A stretch of DNA of 64,000 bases from Streptomyces parvulus. Lineage in GTDB: Bacteria > Actinomycetota > Actinomycetes > Streptomycetales > Streptomycetaceae. Numbering within the stretch: the first letter of the stretch is position 1; each line of letters opens with the position of its first letter. This document shows positions 51,649-60,572 of the stretch, in pieces. Location: contig NZ_BMRX01000020.1 of the NCBI RefSeq assembly GCF_014648855.1, positions 1 to 64,000 of the forward strand. The letters run 5' to 3'. A program made the position numbers and the translations under genes. Under the pieces are notes generated by a model. The model was given only the letters and a program-made list of their open reading frames with translations, did not search any database and was not told where the DNA came from.

Positions 51649-53150
51649 AGATCCTTGGAGGTGGTGATCAGCTCACGCTGCTCCCGCCGGGAGCCGACCA
51701 TGGGCTGCGAGCCGTTGAGCGGCACCTGGGCGCTCTCCGGCAGGAACCGCACGGTCACCAGGCCGATGACGCCCGCCGCCATCAGGTAGTAGGCGGGCAT
51801 CATGTCGTTGCCGGTGGCGTTCACCAGCGCCTCGGCAAAAAGGGGAGTGGTCCCGCCGAAGGCGGCGACGGCGAAGTTGAAGCCGATCGCCATCGCCGCG
51901 TACCGCACCGCCGTCGGGAACAGCGCGGGCAGCGTCGCGGCGCTCGGCGCGGCGAAGCAGGCCAGCAGCGTGGACAGCAGCAGGACGCCGGCGACCGGCG
52001 CCCAGGTGCCGTCCGCCTTCAGCAGCAGGAAGCCGGGTACGGCGAGGACGATCATCGCGGCGGCGCCGACGGCGTAGAGCGGGCGCCGGCCGACCCGGTC
52101 GCTGAGCCGCCCCAGGAAGGTGATGAGCAGCACGATCCAGACCATGCCGATGAGCACCAGCACGTCGGAGAAGCCGCTGGAGCGGTTCAGGGTCTCGGTC
52201 TGGTACGTGGGCAGATACCCGGTGATCATGTAGTTGGTGACGTTGTAGAGCAGCACCAGGCCCATGCAGACGAGCAGCGGACGCCAGTGGTCGCGGACGA
52301 TGGTCTTGAACTCGCCGCCCGCGGACTGCTCGGCCATGCCCTTCTCGTGCTCGTCGAGCTGCTGCTGGAAGGCCGGGGACTCCTCCAGCTTGAGCCGCAT
52401 GTACAGGCCGATGACGCCGAGCGGCCCGGCGATCAGGAACGGCAGCCGCCAGCCCCAGTCCAGCATCTGGGCGTCCGTCAGCAGCAGGTTCAGCACGGTG
52501 ACCAGCGCCGAGCCCAGGGCGTAGCCGACGAACGTGCCGAAGTCGAGCCAGCTGGAGAGGAAGCCCCGCCGCCGGTCGGGTGAGTACTCCGCGACGAAGG
52601 TGGTGGCGCCTCCGTACTCACCGCCCGTGGAGAAGCCCTGGACCATCCGGGCGAGCAGCAGCAGGATCGGGGCGGCGACGCCGATGGTGGCGTAGCTGGG
52701 GATCAGGCCGATGGAGAAGGTGCCGATCGCCATCATGATCATGGTGGTGGCGAGCACCTTCTGCCGTCCGACGCGGTCCCCCAGCGGACCGAAGACCAGA
52801 CCGCCGAGGGGCCGTACGACGAAGGCGGCGGCGAAGGTGGCGAAGGAGGAGATGACCTGGGCGGCCGGCGAGGCGTCCGGGAAGAACACCTTGCCGAGGG
52901 TGGCGGCCAGATAGCTGTAGACGCCGAAGTCGAACCACTCCATGCAGTTGCCGAGCGCCGAGGCGCCCACCGCGCGCTTGAGCAGCGGGCCCTCGACGAC
53001 CTGGACGTCCTCCTCGCGGAAGGCCCGTCTGCTGCGGCGCAGCCGCCGGGAGAGTTCGTCGCGCACCTGTCGCGGCAGGCGCGCGACCGATCCCGGCATC
53101 TTCCCCCCGCCCCGGGGGCCGGATCCGCCGTCGGGCTTCGCGTCCACCAC
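51612..53150 (-). CDS. MHS-family MFS transporter (ProP-like)
   Basis: This is a 512-aa membrane protein with 12 helices of the metabolite:H+ symporter family, which includes the osmolyte transporter ProP and alpha-ketoglutarate permeases. It shows GNCMEWFDFGVYSYLAATLG, GPLGDRVGRQKVL (loop 2-3 motif), RMVQGFSTGGEYGGATTF and FLGRLSDRVGRRPLYA. The basic N-terminal extension (about 20-45) and the C-terminal 25-residue tail are hydrophilic. The start is GTG in GTG-GTG-GAC after AGGAAGG. The substrate may be a compatible solute or a dicarboxylate. Confidence 0.9.
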   Translation of the reverse strand: MVDAKPDGGSGPRGGGKMPGSVARLPRQVRDELSRRLRRSRRAFREEDVQVVEGPLLKRAVGASALGNCMEWFDFGVYSYLAATLGKVFFPDASPAAQVISSFATFAAAFVVRPLGGLVFGPLGDRVGRQKVLATTMIMMAIGTFSIGLIPSYATIGVAAPILLLLARMVQGFSTGGEYGGATTFVAEYSPDRRRGFLSSWLDFGTFVGYALGSALVTVLNLLLTDAQMLDWGWRLPFLIAGPLGVIGLYMRLKLEESPAFQQQLDEHEKGMAEQSAGGEFKTIVRDHWRPLLVCMGLVLLYNVTNYMITGYLPTYQTETLNRSSGFSDVLVLIGMVWIVLLITFLGRLSDRVGRRPLYAVGAAAMIVLAVPGFLLLKADGTWAPVAGVLLLSTLLACFAAPSAATLPALFPTAVRYAAMAIGFNFAVAAFGGTTPLFAEALVNATGNDMMPAYYLMAAGVIGLVTVRFLPESAQVPLNGSQPMVGSRREQRELITTSKDLYSFSEERSKVL

Positions 53151-53244
53151 GCCGTCGCCTTCCTGTCGCCGAGCAGGGTTCGCCTGAGCGAATTCTGTGC
53201 GCGGCGCGGGTCGGGCGCATGCCGGGGGAGGCTGCCCGGGAGGT

Positions 53245-54579
53245 TCAGGGCTGCAGGGGCATCGTGCGGCAGTTCGAGCGGGCCGGCTCCCCGGAGAGCC
53301 GGTCGGCCAGCCAGGAGATGGCGCTGCCCTGGTCGGCGAGGAGCGGCGCGAAGTGGTCGAGCAGGCCGCTGCCGACGCCGGGCAGCAGGACGGGGGTGTA
53401 GGTCACCGCCGCGCCCCCGCGGCACCAGTCGACGGCCAGTTGGCGGGCCTGGCCGTGCGGGACCAGGTCGTCGCCGACGCCGGTGGCCACGCGGACCGGG
53501 CTGTCCGGCCTCAGCCTTCCGATGCGCTGCCCGGCCAGGAAGTCCCGCAGTACGGGCTCGGCGCGCACGATGTCGCCGAGGGACTGGCCGGTCGTCGTCC
53601 AGTCCGCGCTGTCCGCGCCGCCGTAGCCGAAGAGCGCGTCGCCGACGCACATGGTCGACAGGTCCGCGAGCGCCTCCCGGCCATCGGCGTTGAGGTACTT
53701 GTCGGCGATGGGGCGCAGGGCGGGCTCGGTCTGGAGGAAGCCGTTGAGCGACCAGCCCAGCGCGCCCGCCAGGTCGCCGCCGTCGATCGCCTCGGTCACC
53801 TCGGCCAGGTCGGCCGGCGGCGCCCCCGCGTAGGTGCCCGCCAGGGGTACGTCCGGGGCGTACGACGGCTGGAGTTCGGCCGCGGCGGCTGTGGCGCCCC
53901 CGCCCTGGCTGTACCCGAACAGTCCGACGCGGGAGCCGGCGGTGACCGAGGCCGAGTCGAGGGAGCGCGCGGCGCGTACGGCGTCCAGCACCGCGTGGGC
54001 CCCGTCGACACGGTTGACGTACGTGTGCAGCCGGTCCGTGGTGCCGAGGCCGACGTAGTCGGTGACGACGACCGCGATGCCGCGCAGCAGCATCCGGTAG
54101 ACCGAGAGGTTCTCGTAGCCCACGGACACCGTGCCCTCGCCCAGCCGCAGCGGATGCTCCAGGGCCATCGAGGCGGCGCACTGGTCTCCCTGCCCCATGG
54201 TGCCGGGGGCCACGGCGACCAGGGGGCGCGGTCCCTCGCCGCGCCACTTCGCGGCGGGTTCGACGTAGGCGCCGGTGACGGCGACCGGTTCGCCGTTCGC
54301 GTCGGTCGACTTGTACATCAGGCGGGTGGCCCGTCCCGGGAGCGGCCCGTCGAGGCCGGGCAGGCTCAGCGCGAGCGGCAGGTGCTCACTGCGGATCAGC
54401 GTGCCGTCGGCGGCCGGGAGTTCGGCCGGCGGGGTGTAGAAGGCGGGGATCTCCACGCCCCGGGACACCTCCGTCGCCGCCGGGCCGGCCGGTGCGGCCG
54501 CCGCGGCCGGGACGGCCTGGGCGCCGAGGGCGAGGGCGGCGGCGATCGCCGCGGCGAGCATGCGGGGACGTGCGGGCAT
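53245..54579 (-). CDS. secreted lipase (secretory lipase family, alpha/beta hydrolase)
   Basis: This is a 444-aa precursor. The signal peptide is about residues 1-28 (ARPRMLAAAIAAALALGAQA). The nucleophile elbow GYSQGGGAT holds the catalytic Ser. AVAPGTMGQGDQCA, VVVTDYVGLGTT and PGVGSGLLDHFAPLLADQG provide the oxyanion and catalytic His context of the Candida-type LIP family found in actinobacteria. Paired cysteines (CAASMALE, DWCRGG, SNCRTM) suggest disulfides. The ATG follows AGGAGG. Its 5' region (54580-54790) is AT-rich around 54700-54740 and should hold the promoter. Confidence 0.9.
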   Translation of the reverse strand: MPARPRMLAAAIAAALALGAQAVPAAAAAPAGPAATEVSRGVEIPAFYTPPAELPAADGTLIRSEHLPLALSLPGLDGPLPGRATRLMYKSTDANGEPVAVTGAYVEPAAKWRGEGPRPLVAVAPGTMGQGDQCAASMALEHPLRLGEGTVSVGYENLSVYRMLLRGIAVVVTDYVGLGTTDRLHTYVNRVDGAHAVLDAVRAARSLDSASVTAGSRVGLFGYSQGGGATAAAAELQPSYAPDVPLAGTYAGAPPADLAEVTEAIDGGDLAGALGWSLNGFLQTEPALRPIADKYLNADGREALADLSTMCVGDALFGYGGADSADWTTTGQSLGDIVRAEPVLRDFLAGQRIGRLRPDSPVRVATGVGDDLVPHGQARQLAVDWCRGGAAVTYTPVLLPGVGSGLLDHFAPLLADQGSAISWLADRLSGEPARSNCRTMPLQP

Positions 54580-54751
54580 GGCGAACCTCCTGGGGAAGGG
54601 CCGGGAACCGGTCGTCCGCGGTCCGGTGGGGAGGGCCGCGGCCGCGCTGCTCCTGTGGGGTGACGGGACCGTATCCGGACAGGAGTTACCAGGGGTAGCA
54701 CCGCGCATATTACGTTTCAGTAACTTGACGTTGTGTCTAACAAGGCGCGGA

Positions 54752-54781
54752 GTCCGGCGGGACGCGGGCGCCCCGCCGGAC
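54752..54781 (-). terminator. terminator after the fused siderophore permease gene
   Basis: A 10-bp perfect stem (GTCCGGCGGG with CCCGCCGGAC) around a 10-nt loop, 10 bp past the permease stop at 54791. Confidence 0.75.
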
Positions 54782-54790
54782 CGTCCGCCG

Positions 54791-56860
54791 TCAGCGGCGG
54801 CTGCGCACCAGCAGGTAGAGGAAGTACGGCGTCCCGATCACGGCCGTCATGAGGCCCGCGCCGAGCTGTGCCGGGGCGATCACCGTGCGGCCGATCAGGT
54901 CGGCCGCGCAGACCAGGGCGGCACCCAGGAGGACCGCGACCGGCACGACCCGCACATGCCGCCGGCCCACCAGGGCCCGCGCCGCGTGCGGGGCAACGAG
55001 CCCGACGAACCCGATGGTGCCCGCGCAGGCGACGGCGGCCGAGCTGAGGACGACGCTGAGCACCAGGAACCCGAGCCGGCCCGGCGCCAGCCGCAGGCCG
55101 AGCAGCCTCGGCGTGTCCTCGTCCAGCGAGATCAGGTCCAGCTCGGTGCGCCGGGCGACCGCCACGCCGATGCCGACGGCCAGGGCCAGCGCGACCGGCA
55201 CGACGTCCGGCATGGTCCGCCCGTAGGTCGAACCCGACAGCCAGGTCAGGGCCTTGGTCGCGTTGAACGGGTCGGTGAGCACGATCAGCAGGCTGATCAT
55301 GGCCGCCGTCCCGGAGGCCACGCCGATGCCGACGAGCACCAGCCGGTTCTGCCGGAAGCCGCCCCGGGCGGCCAGCCCGAAGACCAGGACCGCGGTGACG
55401 GCGGACCCCGCGAACGCCGCGCCCGCGACCCCCCACGTGCCGGCGGCCGGGACGGTGGTCACCAGGACGACGGCGCCCAGCGCGCCACCGCCGGTCACGC
55501 CGAGGACGTTCGGCTCGGCCAGCGGATTGCGCGTCACGGCCTGCACGAGGGTGCCGGCCAGGGCCAGCGCCGCACCCGCGCCGAGCGCGGCGAGCACCCG
55601 GGGCACCCGGGTGTCCAGCACGAAGGACACGGTCCGCCCGGCCCTGCCCTGCGCCCAGTTGACCACGTCGCCGAGGAGCAGCTTGCTGTCGCCCACCAGC
55701 ACCGAGGCGACGACCAGACCCACCAGGACGGCCACCAGTACGGCGACCGTGGCCAGGAACACCGCCCGGCTCGGGATGCGCAGCCGGTCCGGGGCGCCGG
55801 CCCCGGCGGTGTCCTTGACCCGCATCGCCATGGCGACCAGGAAGACGGCCCCGAGCAGGCTGGTGACCACGCCGGTGGGCACGGCCACCGCACGGTCCTC
55901 CGACACCAGGAACCGCAGCAGCACGTCCGAGCCGAGCACGAGGGCGGCGCCGGTCAGCCCGGCCACGGGCATCGAGACGCGGGAGCGGGCGAACCCGCGG
56001 AAGCGCCGGGCCAGCGGGCGTACCAGCGCGGGCGCGCACAGGCCGACGAAGCCGATCGGGCCGGCGAGCGTGACGGCCGCCGCGGAGATCAGCGCCGCCA
56101 GCACGACGACGGTGACCCGGGTGGCCCGGACCGGCACGCCCAGCCCGCGCGCCGCGTCGTCGCCGAGCGCCAGCGCGTCCACCCGGCGGGCCGTCAGCAT
56201 CAGGCCCGCCAGACCGGCCAGGGCGATCGGCAGCATCTGGAGGACGCCGTCGAAGCCGTTCTGCGAGATGCTGCCCTGGTTCCACTGGTAGAGGCCCTCG
56301 GTCTGCTCGGGGAAGAGCAGCAGCAGCCCCTCGGTCATGGAGTGCAGGCCCAGCATCAGCGCCGTACCGGCCAGCACCAGCCGGACGGTGCCGGTGCCGA
56401 GGCCGGAGAGACCCAGCACGACGGCCGCCGCCGCCAGGCCGCCCACGAAGGCGACGCCGGAGGAGGCGAGCATGGGCAGCGAGGCGCCGGTGGCGCCGGC
56501 CACCCCGAGGGCCAGGTAGGCGCCGGCGTTCACGGCCAGCGTGTCGGGGGAGGCCAGCACATTGCGGCTGACCGCCTGGAGCACGGCGCCGGCCATCCCG
56601 AGGACGGCGCCGACCAGCAGGCCCGCCGTCATCCGGGGCAGCCGGGAGGCGACGACCACGGACGCGTCGTCCGGATCGGCCCGCCCGGTCAGGGCCTTGA
56701 GCAGCTCGGAGGGGCCGACGGCGGCGGTGCCCTGGGTGATGTCGACGACGGCGAGGACGGCGACCAGCAGGACGATCCCGGCCGCCACCGCGGCCGCGCC
56801 CGACCGGGACGTGGGGACCGTCGTCGGACGGGTCGCGGGTTCGGTTGCGGTGACGGCCAT
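54791..56860 (-). CDS. fused FecCD-type ferric-siderophore ABC permease
   Basis: This 689-aa protein consists of two complete FecCD permease halves fused head to tail (about residues 20-345 and 350-689), about 18-20 helices in total, as in FhuB. Each half has its EAA-like coupling loop and the conserved GPIGFVGLCAPALVRPLA in half one and GTIGFVGLVAPHAARALVG in half two, plus LASPDTLAVNAGAYLALGVA and LAEPNVLGVTGGGALGAVVL. It follows the binding-protein gene after 7 bp on the same strand and belongs to siderophore system 1. Confidence 0.94.
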   Translation of the reverse strand: MAVTATEPATRPTTVPTSRSGAAAVAAGIVLLVAVLAVVDITQGTAAVGPSELLKALTGRADPDDASVVVASRLPRMTAGLLVGAVLGMAGAVLQAVSRNVLASPDTLAVNAGAYLALGVAGATGASLPMLASSGVAFVGGLAAAAVVLGLSGLGTGTVRLVLAGTALMLGLHSMTEGLLLLFPEQTEGLYQWNQGSISQNGFDGVLQMLPIALAGLAGLMLTARRVDALALGDDAARGLGVPVRATRVTVVVLAALISAAAVTLAGPIGFVGLCAPALVRPLARRFRGFARSRVSMPVAGLTGAALVLGSDVLLRFLVSEDRAVAVPTGVVTSLLGAVFLVAMAMRVKDTAGAGAPDRLRIPSRAVFLATVAVLVAVLVGLVVASVLVGDSKLLLGDVVNWAQGRAGRTVSFVLDTRVPRVLAALGAGAALALAGTLVQAVTRNPLAEPNVLGVTGGGALGAVVLVTTVPAAGTWGVAGAAFAGSAVTAVLVFGLAARGGFRQNRLVLVGIGVASGTAAMISLLIVLTDPFNATKALTWLSGSTYGRTMPDVVPVALALAVGIGVAVARRTELDLISLDEDTPRLLGLRLAPGRLGFLVLSVVLSSAAVACAGTIGFVGLVAPHAARALVGRRHVRVVPVAVLLGAALVCAADLIGRTVIAPAQLGAGLMTAVIGTPYFLYLLVRSRR

Positions 56861-56867
56861 GGCCTCG

Positions 56868-57851
56868 CTACTTCGTCAGCGCGGCGACGACGGCGTCGAT
56901 GTACGCCTCCATCGATCCGGGGCCACCGAACATCCAGATGCCGTCGTCCAGGCGGTGCACGTCGCCGGACTTCACGAACGGCAGGGACTTCCACACCGAG
57001 TTCTTGGCCAGCTCACCGGTGAACGGGGTGGCGGACGGGTCGTCCTCGTTGCCGATGTAGGCGAACTGCGTGTCCTCGGGCAGCTTGGTCAGACCCTCGA
57101 CGTCGGTGGTGCCGAGACCGTAGGCGGGGTCGCCCTTGACGGTCCAGGCGTTCTTCAGGCCGATCGCCTCGTTGACCTCACCGATGAGCGAGGTCGCGGT
57201 GTAGGGGCGGATCGAGACCTGGTTGGAGGCGACGTAGCCGTCCGCGAAGGCGTAGTTCCGGCCGGCTATTTCGGCGTCGGCCAGGGCCTTCTTGCCCTCG
57301 GCGACCTTGGCCTCGAAGCCGGTGCGCAGGGTCTTGGCCTCGGCCGTCTTCCCGGTGGCCTTGGCGATGAGGTCGATGTTCTCCAGCATCTGGTCGATCT
57401 GGCCGGTGCCGTCGGCGGAGGTGACCTCGATGACCGGGGCGACCTCGCGCAGCTGCTTGACCGCGGCGGGGGTGAGGTCGGTCGTGGCGACGATCAGGTC
57501 GGGGGCGAGGGAGGCGACGGTGTCCATGCTCGGCTCGCCGCGGGTGCCGATGTCCTTGGGCGCGTTCTTCAGCGGCACCGCGCTGTCCCAGGTCTTGTAG
57601 CCCTTGACGTCCGCGACGCCGACCGGGTCCACGCCCAGGGAGACCAGGCTCTCGACGACGTTCCACTCGGTGGCGACGACCTTGGTGGCCGGGCCGTCGA
57701 GCTTCACCTCGGTGCCCTTGCCGTCCTTGAGCGTGATGGCCTCGGAGGCCTTCTTCTCGGACTTGTCGGCGGCGGGTTCGGTGGTGCCGCAGGCGGCGAG
57801 GGTGAGCGCCGCGGCGGTGGTGGCGGCCGCGGTGAGCAGAAGGCGTCTCAT
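56868..57851 (-). CDS. ferric-siderophore-binding lipoprotein (system 1)
   Basis: This is a 327-aa FecB/FhuD-like substrate-binding protein. The lipobox LTLAACGTTEP anchors it to the membrane. The two lobes show VVATEWNVVESLVSLGVDPV, PSMDTVASLAPDLIVATTD, NYAFADGYVASNQVSIRPYT and WMFGGPGSMEAYIDAVV. Its ATG overlaps the ATPase stop by 4 bp (ATGA) and it is followed by the fused permease, giving the order ATPase-SBP-permease. The system serves hydroxamate or catecholate siderophores; the ligand cannot be told. Confidence 0.92.
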   Translation of the reverse strand: MRRLLLTAAATTAAALTLAACGTTEPAADKSEKKASEAITLKDGKGTEVKLDGPATKVVATEWNVVESLVSLGVDPVGVADVKGYKTWDSAVPLKNAPKDIGTRGEPSMDTVASLAPDLIVATTDLTPAAVKQLREVAPVIEVTSADGTGQIDQMLENIDLIAKATGKTAEAKTLRTGFEAKVAEGKKALADAEIAGRNYAFADGYVASNQVSIRPYTATSLIGEVNEAIGLKNAWTVKGDPAYGLGTTDVEGLTKLPEDTQFAYIGNEDDPSATPFTGELAKNSVWKSLPFVKSGDVHRLDDGIWMFGGPGSMEAYIDAVVAALTK

Positions 57852-58681
57852 GAGGTGGTGCCGAGCCTTTCGGTTCGTATGTGGTGGCGGCCGATCGGGC
57901 GGGTGCGCAGCCGGCCGGTGAGGGGGTCTGTGTCGACGTCGATCCGGATGCCGTAGACGGCCGTGAGCCGCTCCGGTGTCAGTACGTCCTCGGGCGGACC
58001 GTCGGCGACGATCCGGCCCGCTTCGAGCAGCGTGATCCGGTCGGCGACGGCCGCGGCCTGGTCGAGGTCGTGCAGCACGACGCCGACGGCGATCCCGTGG
58101 ACGTCGGCCAGATCGCGGACGAGGTCGAGGAGTTCGACCTGGTAGCGGAGGTCGAGATAGGTGGTGGGTTCGTCCAGCAGCAGTACGCCGGTCTCCTGGG
58201 CCAGGCAGCTCGCGAGCCACACGCGCTGCAACTGCCCGCCGGAGAGGTGGTCGGCGCCCCGGTCGGCGAAGCCGTCCACGCCGGTGAGCGCGAGCGCCCG
58301 GTCGACGGCGGCCGGACCGTCCGGATCGGGCCGCCCCCAGCGGCCCCGGTACGGATAGCGGCCGAACTCGACGACGTCGCGCACGGTCAGCCCGCCGGGC
58401 GTCGGACGGCCCTGGGTCAGCAGGGCGACGTAACGCGAGAACTCACGGGACGTCAGCGCCAGGCCGTCGATGTCGCCGTCGATGCCGATCGCGGCGCTCC
58501 GGGCACGCTGGAGGCGGGCGACGGTGCGCAGCAGCGTCGACTTGCCGCTGCCGTTCGGGCCCACCAGGACGGTCACTTCGCCGGGGCGGAGGGTGACCTC
58601 CGCGCCGTGCACGACGTCGACGCCGTCGTAGGCGACGGTCACGTCCGTCGCGGACAGCTCGTGACCGCGCAGGCGTCGCAT
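57848..58681 (-). CDS. ferric-siderophore ABC ATP-binding protein (system 1)
   Basis: This is a 277-aa FecE/FhuC-type ATPase: Walker A VGPNGSGKSTLLR, Q-loop LTQGRPTPGG, signature HLSGGQLQRVWLAS, Walker B GVLLLDEPTTYLDL and switch His in VVLHDLDQAAAV. The ATG at 58681 (MRRLRGHELSATD) is preferred over GTG 58708. The latter sits 6 nt from an iron box that must lie in the promoter, leaving no room for a leader. First gene of the system 1 operon. Confidence 0.92.
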   Translation of the reverse strand: MRRLRGHELSATDVTVAYDGVDVVHGAEVTLRPGEVTVLVGPNGSGKSTLLRTVARLQRARSAAIGIDGDIDGLALTSREFSRYVALLTQGRPTPGGLTVRDVVEFGRYPYRGRWGRPDPDGPAAVDRALALTGVDGFADRGADHLSGGQLQRVWLASCLAQETGVLLLDEPTTYLDLRYQVELLDLVRDLADVHGIAVGVVLHDLDQAAAVADRITLLEAGRIVADGPPEDVLTPERLTAVYGIRIDVDTDPLTGRLRTRPIGRHHIRTERLGTTS

Positions 58682-58713
58682 GCCGGCCGTGTCTTCACCA
58701 GATCTCACGTGGC

Positions 58714-58732
58714 GAAGGTTAGCCTAACCTAA
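58714..58732 (-). promoter_or_regulatory. iron box (DmdR1/IdeR type) of siderophore system 1
   Basis: The plus-strand sequence GAAGGTTAGCCTAACCTAA matches 17 of 19 bases of the TTAGGTTAGSCTAACCTAA consensus. It lies 33 nt upstream of the ATPase ATG at 58681. Iron-loaded DmdR1 would repress here. Confidence 0.9.
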
Positions 58733-58763
58733 AAAGTGCTGGTAGAGACGGGGCTCACACCGG

Positions 58764-58796
58764 CCGCCCCGATTCCGCTCCGGTCGTCCGGGGCGG
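58764..58796 (-). terminator. hairpin after the PPOX flavoprotein gene
   Basis: CCGCCCCG (58764-58771) and CGGGGCGG (58789-58796) form an 8-bp stem with a 17-nt loop, 15 bp past the PPOX stop and ahead of the system 1 iron box. Confidence 0.6.
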
Positions 58797-58810
58797 TTCG
58801 GGTGAAGTGC

Positions 58811-59374
58811 TCAACTCCCATTCGGCGAAGGGGATTTCCATAGCCCCGCCCGGTTCAGGGACGCCGGGCAGTGCAGGTAGATCTCGTCGATCTCCAGGAC
58901 CAGCGCGAGGTCCGGGCGCCGCCCGGCCTGGCTCATCGCGTCGAAGAAGGGCGCGTCGGTGAGGATGCGGGCCCGGCCGTTGATCCGCAGCACCTGCTTG
59001 CCGCCCGGGATCAGATACAGCAGGCCCGCGTGCGGGTTGGCGAGGATGTTGTGGAAGCTGTCGCCGCGCCGGTTGCCCGGCCGGTCCGGCAGGGCGATGG
59101 TGCCCGGGTCCAGGACGTGGGTGAAGCCGGGTGCGTCCCCGCGGGGCGAGACGTCGCAGTTGCCGAGGGCGTCGGAGGTGGCCAGCAGGCAGAAGGGCGA
59201 GCGGGTCAGGATGTCCACGTCGTCGTCCGTCAGCCGCCCGTGCACCTTGTCGATGACGACGGGCCAGGGGTCGCCCAGCAGTTCGCGCAGCTCGGCGGGT
59301 GAGCCCAGTTCGACCCACCCCTCCTCGCCCGCCGTGTCGGGCCGGTCTCCGGTCGCGTCGATCGTGTGTGGCAA
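58811..59374 (-). CDS. MSMEG_1061-like FMN-dependent PPOX-type flavoprotein
   Basis: This 187-aa split-barrel flavoprotein is of the pyridoxamine-phosphate-oxidase-like group: SPFCLLATSDALGNCDVSPR, IALPDRPGNRRGDSFHNILA and HAGLLYLIPGGKQVLRINGR, with the C-terminal LEIDEIYLHCPASLNRAGLW. Related MSMEG_1061-type proteins bind FMN. The start is assigned to TTG 59374 (MPHTIDATG) because GGGGAG stands 6-7 nt upstream; no ATG or GTG is in frame nearby. It shares the 59452-59470 iron box with the divergent permease operon. It may reduce ferric siderophores or related ligands, which is an inference from location. Confidence 0.85.
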   Translation of the reverse strand: MPHTIDATGDRPDTAGEEGWVELGSPAELRELLGDPWPVVIDKVHGRLTDDDVDILTRSPFCLLATSDALGNCDVSPRGDAPGFTHVLDPGTIALPDRPGNRRGDSFHNILANPHAGLLYLIPGGKQVLRINGRARILTDAPFFDAMSQAGRRPDLALVLEIDEIYLHCPASLNRAGLWKSPSPNGS

Positions 59375-59451
59375 GGCCGGCTCCCCGGGTGCGTGCTGAC
59401 CGGAGGCGGGTGCTTCCGGCTGGGTGGTTGCACATAGAACATTATCTGATG

Positions 59452-59470
59452 TTAGGTTCCCCTTACCTAA
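59452..59470. promoter_or_regulatory. iron box shared by the PPOX gene and siderophore system 2
   Basis: TTAGGTTCCCCTTACCTAA keeps both 7-bp outer arms of the DmdR1/IdeR consensus (16 of 19 bases). It lies 78 nt from the PPOX start and 65 nt from the permease start, in the divergent region. Confidence 0.8.
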
Positions 59471-59534
59471 CAGCCGGAAGTGACCACTCCGGTGAGTTCG
59501 GGCTGCCCCCGTGCCCTCCCAAGGAACCCCGCAG

Positions 59535-60572
59535 ATGCCCCCAGCCCCACCTGCCCGGACGCGCCGGACACCCCGGCGCGCGGCCCTGACCGCCGGAGTC
59601 TGCGGGCTGGCCCTGCTGCTGCTCGCGGCCACCGCGCTCAGTCTCGCGGTCGGTTCGGGAGACGTCTCCGCGCACGACCTCGTGCACGGCATCCTCGACC
59701 CCGACCGCTCGGTGCGCGGCCAACTCGTCGTCCAGGAGGTGCGCATACCCCGCACCCTGGCCGGACTGCTGGCCGGCGTCGCCCTCGGCCTGGCCGGCAC
59801 CGTGATGCAGGGCGTCACCCGCAACCCGCTCGCCGACCCCGGCCTGCTCGGCATCAACGCGGGCGCGGCCGTCGCCGTCGTCTTCGCCATGAGCGTGCTG
59901 TCCCTCACCGAGCCCGGCCAGTACATCTGGTTCGGGTTCCTGGGCGCCTGCCTGGCCGCGGCCCTCGTCTACGGGGTGGCGAGCTTCGGACGCGAGGGTG
60001 CCACGCCCGTCAAGCTCGCCCTCGCCGGAGCCGCCGCCACCGCGCTGCTGGTCTCCGTCACGGACACCATCCTGCTCACCGACAGCCACACCTACGACCA
60101 GTTCCGGTTCTGGCAGGTCGGTGCGCTCGACGGCCGCGACACGGACGTCCTGCTCCAGGCGCTGCCCTTCGTCCTCGCCGGCGGTGTCCTCGCCCTCGGC
60201 CTGGGGCCCCGGCTCAACGGGCTGGCCCTCGGCGACGACGTGGCCCGCGCCCTGGGCCAGCGCGTCGCCGTCGCCCGCCTCGCCGGTGCCGCGAGCACCG
60301 TTCTGCTGTGCGGGGCCGCCACCGCCGTGGCCGGTCCCCTCGCCTTCGTCGGCCTCGCCGTGCCGCACGCGGTCCGTATGTTCACCGGCCCCGACCACCG
60401 CTGGATCCTGCCCTGCAGCGCCCTGCTCGCGCCGGTGCTGCTCCTGGTCGCCGACGTCGTCGGCCGGGTCGTTGCGCCGCCCGGCGAGGTGCAGGTCGGC
60501 GTCGTCACCGCCGCCATCGGCTGCGTGCCGTTCATCCTCCTGGTCCGCAGCCGTGGGAAGGCCGCTCTGTGA
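59535..60572 (+). CDS. FecCD-type ferric-siderophore ABC permease subunit 1 (system 2)
   Basis: This 345-aa permease has about nine to ten helices. The characteristic blocks are VRIPRTLAGLLAGVALGLAG, TVMQGVTRNPLADPGLLGIN and GPLAFVGLAVPHAVRMF. The ATG at 59535 follows AAGGAA; an in-frame GTG at 59511 is less likely. Its stop overlaps the second permease gene by 4 bp. Together they form the heterodimeric channel of system 2. Confidence 0.93.
   Translation: MPPAPPARTRRTPRRAALTAGVCGLALLLLAATALSLAVGSGDVSAHDLVHGILDPDRSVRGQLVVQEVRIPRTLAGLLAGVALGLAGTVMQGVTRNPLADPGLLGINAGAAVAVVFAMSVLSLTEPGQYIWFGFLGACLAAALVYGVASFGREGATPVKLALAGAAATALLVSVTDTILLTDSHTYDQFRFWQVGALDGRDTDVLLQALPFVLAGGVLALGLGPRLNGLALGDDVARALGQRVAVARLAGAASTVLLCGAATAVAGPLAFVGLAVPHAVRMFTGPDHRWILPCSALLAPVLLLVADVVGRVVAPPGEVQVGVVTAAIGCVPFILLVRSRGKAAL

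Noticed and set aside
54560..57022. 820-codon plus-strand open frame rich in His, Gln, Gly and Arg
   Set aside because: It is antisense to the fused siderophore permease; the composition is the mirror of hydrophobic codons in the membrane protein.
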